From Bdellovibrionales bacterium (GTDB taxonomy: Bacteria; Bdellovibrionota; Bdellovibrionia; Bdellovibrionales; UBA1609), in the NCBI GenBank assembly GCA_016716765.1, contig JADJVA010000005.1, positions 1 through 64,000 of the forward strand: DNA of 64,000 bases, written 5' to 3'. Position 1 is the first letter of the stretch, and each line of letters starts with the position of its first letter. Both the position numbers and the translations under genes were made by a program. Of this stretch, positions 35,586-44,079 are shown piece after piece. The notes below the pieces were generated by a model. That model was not told where the DNA came from and made no database searches. It saw only the letters and a program-made list of their open reading frames with translations.

Positions 35586-36569
35586 TCAAAAGGCGGCCAA
35601 TGCAGAAAAGGACGGATTGACGCCAAATCGCGAGCCCGAAATCCGGACAGCGTAACTGGCTCCCGTCAGAGTGAGGGTTTTGTAACCGTCAAGTATTCCT
35701 AAGAATAGCGACAAGCTTTCTTGGGCCGCCTTAGTGACATTGAGCTTTAATTTCAATTCATAAGCGCCGAATTGAGGAACCAGCCCGCCCCCGCGGGAGT
35801 TCATTGTGACATCAATGGAGCCCTTGAGCTGTCCGTTAAAGGCATCTTTAGGGCCGCCGAGCTCAGCCATTTCAATAATGAATTTTCCTCCCACCATCCG
35901 TCCCTTCAGCATCATCTGTGTCCAATTAAATGCCGGAAGACTCAGTGGCCCATAATAGGTTGGAATTGTTGAGGGAGGGAGTTTGATTTCACCCGTGTTG
36001 AATTCGATTTCTCCCTGAGGCTGATCGCGAAAGGTCGGATCTACATCAAAAGAAGTGTTCAGATTCGCCTTTCCTGTCAATTTGATGGGAATTTCGACGA
36101 GTTCTTTGAGATGACTCAACTCAAGCTGGGTCACTCGCAATTCAATGTCTTTTCTATAGACGCCTTCCTCCACCTTCTCGCCGGACTTGAACTTCAAACT
36201 GACATTCCCCTCAAGAAAGCCTTCAGCTCTGGCCACAAGGCCTGGCTTGAAGGTGAGCAGTCCGGCAATGGAAGGCGACAAAGTCAATTCATCGGCCTTA
36301 ATCGTTGGGAGTTGCGGAGTCTGAACTTCAACTTTTTCAAGATTGATTCCGGGTGTGGGAAAAAAATCAATTCCCAAATGGTCGAACTGGATAAAGACTT
36401 GGTTGTCAGAGAGTTTACTGACTTGGATTGTGACCACGTCAGCGAGGTCATCATAGGGAAACAAAATCAAAGTGAATAAACTGGAACTGATAAAAACAAG
36501 AAAAATCTTTTTTTTGTGGTACTTAAATATTTTCTTTAAGAATTCAGCAATGCGAGCGATGATAGCCAT
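35586..36569 (-). CDS. gspN: Type II secretion protein GspN
   Basis: 327 residues with one N-terminal membrane helix (KKIFLVFISSSLFTLILF) and a long periplasmic beta-rich part that resembles AsmA-like lipid-transfer or assembly proteins (LDKVEVQTP-type strands and LKGSIDVTMNSRGG). GspN is the last gene of the set in several species and is thought to help assembly or stability; it is absent from many systems. Last gene of the run, 3 bases after gspM. Confidence 0.8.
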   Translation of the reverse strand: MAIIARIAEFLKKIFKYHKKKIFLVFISSSLFTLILFPYDDLADVVTIQVSKLSDNQVFIQFDHLGIDFFPTPGINLEKVEVQTPQLPTIKADELTLSPSIAGLLTFKPGLVARAEGFLEGNVSLKFKSGEKVEEGVYRKDIELRVTQLELSHLKELVEIPIKLTGKANLNTSFDVDPTFRDQPQGEIEFNTGEIKLPPSTIPTYYGPLSLPAFNWTQMMLKGRMVGGKFIIEMAELGGPKDAFNGQLKGSIDVTMNSRGGGLVPQFGAYELKLKLNVTKAAQESLSLFLGILDGYKTLTLTGASYAVRISGSRFGVNPSFSALAAF

Positions 36570-36572
36570 TTC

Positions 36573-37247
36573 TTACTTCCCTCCCCTTTTTCTTGGGCGA
36601 GGTCCCTCGGATTCAGGTTTTTTTTCCGGCTGAGGAAGTGAATAACTGATGAGTTTAAATACGGTGTCAAAGTAGTGAGGATCTTCGGAAGAAGCGGCTA
36701 TCTCGAGACCTGTCATCTTGACGCTGCTGTCGAGGTTTTGTAGCTGATAACCCAAATCAATCACTTGGCGAAGATTGAGTTTTTTGACTTGGACCTTCAG
36801 TCCTTGCTGTTGAACGTTTTTTGGAGCCAAGGTATTTTCAGGATCTCCCTCGGGAAGACTCTCCATTTGACCTATTTGGGTTTCAAGTAGTCCGGCCTGC
36901 GAAAGACTTGCTTTGGCCTTAGATTCCATTTCGCTGCTATCTAAGCCCTGTGGCAGAGGCGGGCCGCTCGCTAGGCTACGAGTTCTTAATAAGGCACGAA
37001 TGAGACCGCGGTGTTCTTCAAACTCTGAGACAAAGTCCTTTGAAGAGGATAAAAACGAAAATGGGATGCTTAACAAAATAATGAGAAAAAAGATCAAAGA
37101 CCCAAGAATGAGCCCGCGTTGAGTCTTGGCTGGAAGAATCTCGAATTTTTCTCGGAGATTATTGTAATAGGAACTCTCTTCGATGGCGTCTTTGACCGTA
37201 TTGAACATTTCGGTCATTCTATCTTTGATATCATCGAGATTTAGCAC
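36573..37247 (-). CDS. gspM: Type II secretion protein GspM-like
   Basis: 224 residues: a cytoplasmic N-terminal tail, one membrane helix (GLILGSLIFFLIILLSIPFS), and a periplasmic part that includes a helical region and a ferredoxin-like C-terminus (VQVKKLNLRQVIDLGYQL). This is the usual architecture of GspM, the partner of GspL in the inner-membrane platform. The C-terminal tail is basic and proline-rich. It lies between gspL and gspN and starts directly at the gspL stop. Confidence 0.75.
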   Translation of the reverse strand: MLNLDDIKDRMTEMFNTVKDAIEESSYYNNLREKFEILPAKTQRGLILGSLIFFLIILLSIPFSFLSSSKDFVSEFEEHRGLIRALLRTRSLASGPPLPQGLDSSEMESKAKASLSQAGLLETQIGQMESLPEGDPENTLAPKNVQQQGLKVQVKKLNLRQVIDLGYQLQNLDSSVKMTGLEIAASSEDPHYFDTVFKLISYSLPQPEKKPESEGPRPRKRGGK

Positions 37248-38933
37248 TTAACTGCCCTTTATTCGTTCAACGCGAAAACGCAAACCAAATGCAGATTTTC
37301 CACTTTGAATTTTCACTGTCGGATTAAATTTTTCAATTTTTCCATCGAGAGAAAGTCCCTTCCAAGATGCAACCAGAGCATCTACTTGAGAGGGTGAAGC
37401 GACGGAACCTTGAATTTCCACCTGGTCATTGTCGACTCGGACGGACGCCACATCAACCACAATTTTTTTCTTGCTTGGTGTGGACTCAGTGATCGACTTC
37501 AGGACATCTAAGGCAGAAGAGATGCTATGAACTTTTTCAGCCAGTTTGCGATTTTTGGCTTCATTTTCCTTTTCCTGAATGTACTTTCGAATATTAGATG
37601 AATTGGCTCTTGCCCCCTTGAGCTCTCCGCCGGTGATGTTTTGTGCTTGTACTTTTAACTGCTCAAGAGCGTTTTCTGTCATAGTTTGAGAAAAGGACTC
37701 GCGCAGAATGGACCAAATAAGGAGGGCTGCGAAGCTCACGGCAGCGATCGTGAGCGTATGTCCCCACTTCTCCATGACACGTTTGAACGTCTGACTTTGC
37801 TTTGCGAGGACTCCACGAAGTAAATTAACGGCCGGATTTCTGGGGCGCTTGAGTCCTTCGATCGCCAAAGAGATGGCGACGGCTCCCGAAACTTCTCCTG
37901 CATTGTTGCTTTCAACATTAAGTGAGGCATTACCTGAAATTTCTTTCAGCCGATTAAACGGGATCTCTAACTTTTGAGTCAGATAAGGCCCTAGGTTTTG
38001 AAGTTGACAAGCCCCTCCGCACAAGAACGCCTTTTCTATATGGATATTTTGGTCGGATTCAATTTCAAGGAGAGTGAGATGCAGTTCGTGGGCCAACCCA
38101 TCAACTACGTCCTTGATCGTATTAGAAAAGGAGATTTGATCATTGGTGGCTCCTTGGTCCGAGGTGAGAATAAATCCCTTTTTACGTAATTCTTTGAGCG
38201 CCTCCACAATATGAATCTGGTATTTTCTTGCGAGAGCATTTGCGATATCCGTCCCTCCCCAGTCCAGGGTACGAATAGCTACCAACCTATTTTCAGAGCG
38301 AATGATAAGGAATGTCGATTTATGTCCAATATTGAGTATGGCCTGAGCCCCATGGGGGGCAGAGGGAGAAACCTCTCCCTCTGTCGCAAGAGGGGCCGGT
38401 TCTTGAATCGGAGGTTCACTCCAGTCTTCAAACAAATTAGCAAAGGCGATCCCCTCCGGGCAAATAATGCTGGGGTCGATGCTCCCGTCGCGGGCCTTTT
38501 GAATTTGGGCCTTGATTCGAGCCAGAGGGGTGGTGCAGGCGAGAACTTCGGCACCCGCGCCTCTGTAACGAGTGACCTTGCCATCAAAAATGGCACCATC
38601 ACTTGAAAAAGGAATGTCGTCCTCAAGTTCAAAGGGGATGCTCTTAAGAATTTTATGACGTTCTTTAAAGGGAAACTCACGCAGTCTGACAATGACTTGT
38701 TCTTGGGGCAAACCAAAGACAAAAAGGGTGGAAGAGTGATCGCTGTACTGGCTGCTGATCGTTCGTAAAATATCGAGAACTTCGATTTCTGTATCCTTGG
38801 TAGGATCTGTACTCAGGGGGAATTCCTCGAGACGAGTGAGAGTGAAGGAGCGTTGAGTGGCCTCGACTTCTGCGATTTTGACGCTGAATCGGCCGATATC
38901 AATGCCAACACTTCTCATGCGAGAGATCTCCAT
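37248..38933 (-). CDS. gspL: Type II secretion protein GspL (actin-like, PilM-related)
   Basis: 561 residues. The cytoplasmic part starts MRSVGIDIGRFSVKIAEVE, the actin-like fold shared by GspL and PilM; it binds the GspE N-domain. One membrane helix (about residues 395-412, TLTIAAVSFAALLIWSIL) is followed by a periplasmic coiled region and a ferredoxin-like end that would pair with GspM. About 560 residues is longer than typical GspL (about 400); the extra length includes a Pro/Ala-rich segment near 180-200. ATG 38933 or 38918 can start it. Confidence 0.85.
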   Translation of the reverse strand: MEISRMRSVGIDIGRFSVKIAEVEATQRSFTLTRLEEFPLSTDPTKDTEIEVLDILRTISSQYSDHSSTLFVFGLPQEQVIVRLREFPFKERHKILKSIPFELEDDIPFSSDGAIFDGKVTRYRGAGAEVLACTTPLARIKAQIQKARDGSIDPSIICPEGIAFANLFEDWSEPPIQEPAPLATEGEVSPSAPHGAQAILNIGHKSTFLIIRSENRLVAIRTLDWGGTDIANALARKYQIHIVEALKELRKKGFILTSDQGATNDQISFSNTIKDVVDGLAHELHLTLLEIESDQNIHIEKAFLCGGACQLQNLGPYLTQKLEIPFNRLKEISGNASLNVESNNAGEVSGAVAISLAIEGLKRPRNPAVNLLRGVLAKQSQTFKRVMEKWGHTLTIAAVSFAALLIWSILRESFSQTMTENALEQLKVQAQNITGGELKGARANSSNIRKYIQEKENEAKNRKLAEKVHSISSALDVLKSITESTPSKKKIVVDVASVRVDNDQVEIQGSVASPSQVDALVASWKGLSLDGKIEKFNPTVKIQSGKSAFGLRFRVERIKGS

Positions 38934-38979
38934 CCTCTTAAAAACCCTGATTCCTCATACGATTCGCATTCGTATGCTA

Positions 38980-40260
38980 TCAGTTCTCATTCCAATATAC
39001 TATAGTGGGTCGACCCTTCGGCGCATTTAATTTTGTTTTTGTTGGCTTTTTTTCATCCGGAGGCTTTGGTTTTTCTTCGGCACTATTGGGTGTGGGTTCG
39101 CCACCGCTTTGACCACCATCGCCGCCGGGTTCGGCTTCGTCTTTCTCGGCTTTGGTCAAGATTTCGATATACCTTTCCTTGATGTTGTCGAAATCAAAAG
39201 TCACAACCTCGATATCTCTCGAGACTCGGCCGAAGACGCCCGTGGCTCTGATGCGAAAGTTAAGCTCCGCATCAAATGTCAGCGGGATTTTCGCCGGGTT
39301 GAACGAAGCTGTGCGGACTCCCAGAGATTCAATAAACTTGTAAAAATCATCGGTAGATTGAAAGGGACCTCCCTCATTTGAATTTGAACGCCGTTTCATG
39401 ATTTTGTCGACGATCTCATCGGTCAATTGGGGGTCAAGAGATTTAAGAACTTCCTTCACAGAATAATTGACGTTGATGCCTTTAGATCCGTAGACCGTCA
39501 CACGTCTTGCTAAGACCTCGAAGAGTTCATCCGTCATCCCGGCGACCATATGCATTTCTTTGAGGGTCTTGAAGGGAGCACTGGGAGGAACGGAGTCACT
39601 TTTAAAATCAGGATAGTATCCCTTCTCTGCTCCGCCATTGAGGCTCTGGCTGTCGTCATCAACCCAATCAATCATATTGTTGACGAGTTCTTCGAAATTA
39701 AAAGAGCCGTAGCGTTTGGCAAATTTTTCGTTAGAATCGACTTCAGCCTGAAAGACCTGAAGGATTTGTTGACGAGTGGCTTTCACCAACTCTTTCGAGT
39801 CAGCACCCAGGTCATTGACGTCTATTCTTCCTCCCTCCGATTCAATTGCAACCGAATAGGAGGCCTTCATGGAGGACTCTTTGACCACTGTTTCAATCTG
39901 AGCCTTATCAACACCGTGAATTTCATCAGGTAGCACAGGAGGCCACATGAAAGGAAACTGCCAAAGAGGGTCAAGCATAAATTGAGCTTGACCGAGCTTA
40001 TCGCCAAAAGCGGCTAAAGCTTTTTTGTACAAGTGTATTCGAAAGAGACTCAGTTCGATGGCGGCGCGTGCGGCATAATAGGCCCGGATTCTTGAAACAC
40101 CTTGAGTGGCAATATTGTTTTCAATGCTGGTACGATAGGAGACCTCGACGGCCAAAAAAGTCAGAATGGTCATGATGAAAATCGCCATCATTAAAGCGAC
40201 ACCGCGGGAATTACTGAGCGGGGTCAGGATTTTCGTCAGTCGGGTTTTTCGCTTCGGCAT
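38980..40260 (-). CDS. gspK: Type II secretion minor pseudopilin GspK
   Basis: Start set at ATG 40260 (MPKRKTRL), leaving a 50-base overlap with gspJ; the frame opens at 40308. Prepilin processing site: SRG followed by VALMMAIFIMTILTFLAVEV. Position 5 of the mature helix is Met, not Glu, the known feature of GspK, which caps the pseudopilus tip. The GspK-type alpha domain (EELVNNMIDWVDDD) is evident. Its C-terminus adds about 60 low-complexity residues (GGDGGQSGGEPTPNS and KPKPPDEKKPTKTK), unusual for this family. Confidence 0.9.
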   Translation of the reverse strand: MPKRKTRLTKILTPLSNSRGVALMMAIFIMTILTFLAVEVSYRTSIENNIATQGVSRIRAYYAARAAIELSLFRIHLYKKALAAFGDKLGQAQFMLDPLWQFPFMWPPVLPDEIHGVDKAQIETVVKESSMKASYSVAIESEGGRIDVNDLGADSKELVKATRQQILQVFQAEVDSNEKFAKRYGSFNFEELVNNMIDWVDDDSQSLNGGAEKGYYPDFKSDSVPPSAPFKTLKEMHMVAGMTDELFEVLARRVTVYGSKGINVNYSVKEVLKSLDPQLTDEIVDKIMKRRSNSNEGGPFQSTDDFYKFIESLGVRTASFNPAKIPLTFDAELNFRIRATGVFGRVSRDIEVVTFDFDNIKERYIEILTKAEKDEAEPGGDGGQSGGEPTPNSAEEKPKPPDEKKPTKTKLNAPKGRPTIVYWNEN

Positions 40261-41113
40261 TCTTTTCCTCTTTGGTTGGGTTGTTAGGAAATCGGACTGC
40301 TGCGACAAGAGTCATGCTCACCGGCTTTTCTGAAGGATTTGTCTTGTTGTGGTATTCAAGGGTGATTTCAACTGCGTAGGGAAAATTATTTTCCGAGTTG
40401 GCATCCCCTCCCTTATTTGTTTTCCACTGTTTGGTCCAATCCTCTTCTTTGCCCGGTCCCAAGTAGCGAAGCTCAAAACGCAGCACATGTTCCAGCAAAA
40501 CAGTTTCGGTACCCCCCTTTGTGACATCATCGTCGATCAGGGGATCAATGCGTCTCCAAAGGCACTGGCTTGATTTTTTCTTATCGTAGCGGTTGCGGCA
40601 ATCACGCAAGAAATATCCGATCTCAGCTTGATCACTGGACCGATCGTCCTCGCGGATACGCGCATAGTTGAGTGTGGTGAAATCCATTCGGTTTTCTTCG
40701 CCCATAAAATGCGTAAATATTTTTTGCTTCTTTGGTTTAAAGGGCTTAGCAGGTTCAGTTGGACTTGGAGGTGGCGGAGGAGGGTCCACTGGTGGGGGTG
40801 GGTCTGGTTTTTTGGGGTCTGATGGTGTGGGGCCCTTTTTCAGACGCTCCAGACGTTCCTTTTCGGAGATGTTATAGAGTTGAACACCAATGTCCCGGTA
40901 ATGGAAAGCGAGGTTTACATCACGTTCCATAATGCGCAAGGCGTCCCTCACTGTTGATTTGCGATCAATGTCACCCTCAACTTTGATTTTTGATTTCACA
41001 GCTCTCTGAACAGTTTCTGCTGTGTAAGCAGCGATGACGGCCAGAATGGCCGTGGCAATCATCACCTCCATCAGAGTCATACCGCTTTGTGAAAAAGTGG
41101 GGGTTCTCTTCAT
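40211..41113 (-). CDS. gspJ: Type II secretion minor pseudopilin GspJ
   Basis: Prepilin leader MKRTPTFSQSG, cleaved before MTLMEVMIATAILAVIAA, with Glu5 present. The globular part follows the GspJ pattern (ALRIMERDVNLAFHYR). About residues 93-125 are a Pro/Lys-rich insert including VDPPPPPPSPTEPAKP, an insertion that I do not expect in GspJ; it would sit on the outer face of the pseudopilus tip. Coordinates overlap gspI by 4 bases and gspK by 50. Confidence 0.9.
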   Translation of the reverse strand: MKRTPTFSQSGMTLMEVMIATAILAVIAAYTAETVQRAVKSKIKVEGDIDRKSTVRDALRIMERDVNLAFHYRDIGVQLYNISEKERLERLKKGPTPSDPKKPDPPPPVDPPPPPPSPTEPAKPFKPKKQKIFTHFMGEENRMDFTTLNYARIREDDRSSDQAEIGYFLRDCRNRYDKKKSSQCLWRRIDPLIDDDVTKGGTETVLLEHVLRFELRYLGPGKEEDWTKQWKTNKGGDANSENNFPYAVEITLEYHNKTNPSEKPVSMTLVAAVRFPNNPTKEEKNAEAKNPTDENPDPAQ

Positions 41114-41697
41114 TTGGTTTTTTCACTTTCATTCGGCTGAGGGTCACTTGGATCACCCCCTGGAGCACCTCCTGTAGGAGTTCCTCCCCCACCCCCAGGC
41201 ATGGCAATTTCCTGCTCCCAGTCAACGAAATATGTGGTTGCATCGTAGGTCGTAGTTTTGCTTCCTGACTTAAGGAGCACACTGACGGTGACTTCTTTTA
41301 CGGCCTTTGAAACAAACTCGGAGAGCTGTTTGATCATCGTGATGAGCATTTCGTTTGCGCCGCCATCCTTTGACGTGAGGAGGGCGGAGAGGTCTGGCAT
41401 TTGAAACTTCTGAGACTTGAGCTTCCAGCTGTAATTAGGAAGATCGGCTCCAAAGTCTCCCTCTTCCTCTTCGGGAATTTCGGATACAGGAGCTTTCTGA
41501 AATTTCGCTTCGATTTCTGTCATTTTTCTTTCAAGCAATGTGGCGACGTTGTTAGACAGAGTGATCTTGCGAACACGGTTAAAGTTTCCTGACCAGGTCT
41601 GTGAGACGGTTATAATAACCCCCGTCAGAATGGCTATTGCGAGAAGGACTTCAAGTAATGTGAAGCCCTCTGCAGAAAGTTGAGGAGTCTTTTTCAC
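41110..41697 (-). CDS. gspI: Type II secretion minor pseudopilin GspI
   Basis: 195 residues: leader MKKTPQLSAEG, then FTLLEVLLAIAILTGVII (Glu5 present). Globular part of moderate size; the final 30 residues are Gly/Pro-rich (PGGGGGTPTGGAPGG) and end in a polar tail. GspI is the core of the GspI-J-K tip complex. Coordinates overlap both neighbours by 4 bases (stop-start overlaps), which indicates translational coupling. Confidence 0.9.
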   Translation of the reverse strand: MKKTPQLSAEGFTLLEVLLAIAILTGVIITVSQTWSGNFNRVRKITLSNNVATLLERKMTEIEAKFQKAPVSEIPEEEEGDFGADLPNYSWKLKSQKFQMPDLSALLTSKDGGANEMLITMIKQLSEFVSKAVKEVTVSVLLKSGSKTTTYDATTYFVDWEQEIAMPGGGGGTPTGGAPGGDPSDPQPNESEKTK

Positions 41698-42404
41698 TGG
41701 TCTCGTACTTCCTTTAATTCTAAGCGTTTTGTGACAACATCACCTTTTCCGGTCAATGGATTTATGACAAAGGTCCATGTTTCTCCCTCCGCGATTCGAA
41801 AATGGACGGCTGCTTCCTGAACCAGTCCTTCTGGAAAGAAGTGAATAAAAGCGCGGCCGGAGTTGAAAGGTCGGTCACTGCCAGAGATCTCAACGTCTTC
41901 GAACCAAAGGGGAGAGGGCAAAATCTGCTTCTTTTTTAGAATCGTTTCGTCAAAAGCAAAACCATCCGTATCGATAGGATTGCCATCTTTGTCTTTTTCC
42001 TCATCGGAGCGATCCGACTTCGATAGGAGAACTCGCGAGGAACTCTTTTCGATCCAATACTCATGCTGAGATTTGCCGCTTTCAGCTCCATCTTTCATGT
42101 CGATCACAATGCGATAAGTTGCATTTTCAAGACGAGCCCGGTGGCGAATTTCGCGAGAAAGGACAGTAAATCTTCTGATCACTTCTTTGAGTTGATTGTT
42201 TTTGTTTCCAATGCGAGGAAGAACCATGACAACGATAGATGCCATGATTGCAACGACAATCATGACTTCAATGAGGGTAAAACCGGCATCGTCGCGATGT
42301 TGATGCCGGCGAAATAAGCAATTTCCTCGTAAGAGAGAGAATCTAGAGATTCTCAGAAGAGATATCTTCGTCTTCGCCGGTCCCACCTTCACGTTTATCC
42401 CCAC
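41694..42404 (-). CDS. gspH: Type II secretion minor pseudopilin GspH
   Basis: Prepilin motif DDAG followed by FTLIEVMIVVAIMASIVVMV, with Glu5. The GTG start at 42404 gives a 41-residue leader, far longer than the 6-20 usual for prepilins; later GTG codons at 42392 and 42386 are only slightly better, and no ATG lies between. The first 62 bases overlap the end of gspG. The C-terminal part has the beta-rich GspH fold (YRIVIDMKDG, FIHFFPEGLV). Joins the pseudopilus below the tip. Confidence 0.88.
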   Translation of the reverse strand: MGINVKVGPAKTKISLLRISRFSLLRGNCLFRRHQHRDDAGFTLIEVMIVVAIMASIVVMVLPRIGNKNNQLKEVIRRFTVLSREIRHRARLENATYRIVIDMKDGAESGKSQHEYWIEKSSSRVLLSKSDRSDEEKDKDGNPIDTDGFAFDETILKKKQILPSPLWFEDVEISGSDRPFNSGRAFIHFFPEGLVQEAAVHFRIAEGETWTFVINPLTGKGDVVTKRLELKEVRDQ

Positions 42405-42792
42405 CCAAAGATTTCAAGACGTATGAGTTGCCCTGGGCCTCGTAGAGATATTCATTGTTCCAGGGATCTCGAGGAACTTTTTTGATATAAGGATCAGGTC
42501 CCCAACCGGAGCAGCTGGGTTCCCCACTCGGAGCCTGCACCAAAGCAGAGAGACCTTGATCTGACGAGGGATAGAATGAGCAATCTGCGTAAAACATATC
42601 CAGTGATTTTCCGAGCTCTGAGATCTGCAACTTTGCTTGGCCGATTTTGGCCTTCTTTAACCGACCCATCACCGTCGTGGCCAGAATTGAAGCCAATCCC
42701 CCAAGAATTAACAGCACGATCATGATTTCGACCAGTGTCATGCCTTTTTGATTTGGGTTTATCGTCTTAATTTTTTTTATCATGTTAACCAT
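42343..42792 (-). CDS. gspG: Type II secretion major pseudopilin GspG
   Basis: Start moved to ATG 42792, which has GGAGG 5 bases upstream; the open frame begins with a TTG at 42804. Leader MVNMIKKIKTINPNQKG, cleaved before MTLVEIMIVLLILGGLASI. Mature part is the short GspG fold, with the calcium-site region DPWNNEYLYE and a Cys pair near 80 and 110. It is the main subunit of the periplasmic piston. Confidence 0.93.
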   Translation of the reverse strand: MVNMIKKIKTINPNQKGMTLVEIMIVLLILGGLASILATTVMGRLKKAKIGQAKLQISELGKSLDMFYADCSFYPSSDQGLSALVQAPSGEPSCSGWGPDPYIKKVPRDPWNNEYLYEAQGNSYVLKSLGGDKREGGTGEDEDISSENL

Positions 42793-42830
42793 TTCAACCT
42801 CCAAAAGCTTAACAACAATGAGTGGTCATC

Positions 42831-44051
42831 CTAGCCGCCAATGTTAGACATTTCAAATATTGGGATCATGATGGAAAATACTATCACCCCAATAACGCAA
42901 CCCATTAAGATAAGCATCAAAGGAGTGAGGAGAGAAGTCAGGCCTTCAACTGCATTTCGAACTTGAAAGTCATAGGCATCACTGACCTGCGTCAACATAT
43001 TCTCCAGTTCTCCTGTTTTTTCACCAATATTGATCATGTGAATGACAATAGGAGGAAACTGTCCCGATTTTTTAAGGGGTCCCGCAATAGATTCTCCTTC
43101 ACTGATATTTTCACGGGCGTCATCGAGAGCTGTTGCCAAGACTTCGTTGTCTACGACGTTTCGAACAATGGACATGGCCGTCAGCATCGGAACCCCTCCT
43201 CTGAGGAGAGTCGAAAGAGTTCGGGTAAAGCGAGAAACCGCCACCATCCGAGCCAGTTTGCCAATAGCCGGAAGTTTTAAAAGTATCGCATCCCATTGTC
43301 CGCTGCCACTGGGGGAGTTTTTCCAACTTTTGAAAACAAAAAATACGGCGAAAATAATAACCGTAATCACGTGCCAGTAATTGACCAACAAGCCGCTAAA
43401 ATCAATCACCATGACCGAATACCAAGGCAAGGTCATTTCTGGATTGGACTCAAAAACAAGAACCATTTTGGGTATCACAAAAACGAACAAGACGGACAGC
43501 ATCGCGAGCATAAAGACCATCATCAGAACCGGATAGATCATGGCAGATTTGATTTTACTGTTGAGTTCATTTTGTGATTCAGTAAACTCTGCCAGTCGAA
43601 GTAAAATGACGTCTAAAGTTCCTGACATTTCTCCGGCTTCACACATTGAGACAAAGATAACATTAAAAATCTTGGGGTATTTCCTGAGGGACTTGTGAAA
43701 AGGAGATCCTTCATTCACATTATTTTTAATATCTGCAATCACTTCAGAGAGCATTTCGTTTTCAACTTGCTCAGACACGGCCCCGAGACTATCGACCAAT
43801 GGGATATTGGCTTTGAGCAAAGTCGCTAACTGTCGAGTCATCATGGAGAGATCATTGACGCTGACGCCTTTGTTGTGCCCGGCTTTCTTGGTTTTTCCTT
43901 TTTTGACGGCTTTTGATTTATCCTTCAGATCGATGACGAAAACGCCATCCTTTTTGAGTTTGGCGCGAGCCGTGCGAGCGTTTTCGGCGTCGAGTGTTCC
44001 ACGTAAATTTTTGCCAGCCTTATTGAGGCCCTTGTATTCAAAGAGTGGCAT
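42831..44051 (-). CDS. gspF: Type II secretion inner-membrane platform protein GspF
   Basis: 406 residues with the two repeated GspF/PilC cytoplasmic domains and three membrane segments (MIYPVLMMVFMLAMLSVLFV, VITVIIFAVFFVF, and the C-terminal LMLILMGCVIGVIVFSIMIP). The N-terminal YKGLNKAGKNLRGTLDAEN and LATLLKANIPLVDSLGAV are family blocks, as is GEKTGELENML. Serves as the platform that couples GspE to pseudopilus growth. Confidence 0.94.
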   Translation of the reverse strand: MPLFEYKGLNKAGKNLRGTLDAENARTARAKLKKDGVFVIDLKDKSKAVKKGKTKKAGHNKGVSVNDLSMMTRQLATLLKANIPLVDSLGAVSEQVENEMLSEVIADIKNNVNEGSPFHKSLRKYPKIFNVIFVSMCEAGEMSGTLDVILLRLAEFTESQNELNSKIKSAMIYPVLMMVFMLAMLSVLFVFVIPKMVLVFESNPEMTLPWYSVMVIDFSGLLVNYWHVITVIIFAVFFVFKSWKNSPSGSGQWDAILLKLPAIGKLARMVAVSRFTRTLSTLLRGGVPMLTAMSIVRNVVDNEVLATALDDARENISEGESIAGPLKKSGQFPPIVIHMINIGEKTGELENMLTQVSDAYDFQVRNAVEGLTSLLTPLMLILMGCVIGVIVFSIMIPIFEMSNIGG

Positions 44052-44079
44052 GGATAAGACCGCCCTTATAATTGCTCAT

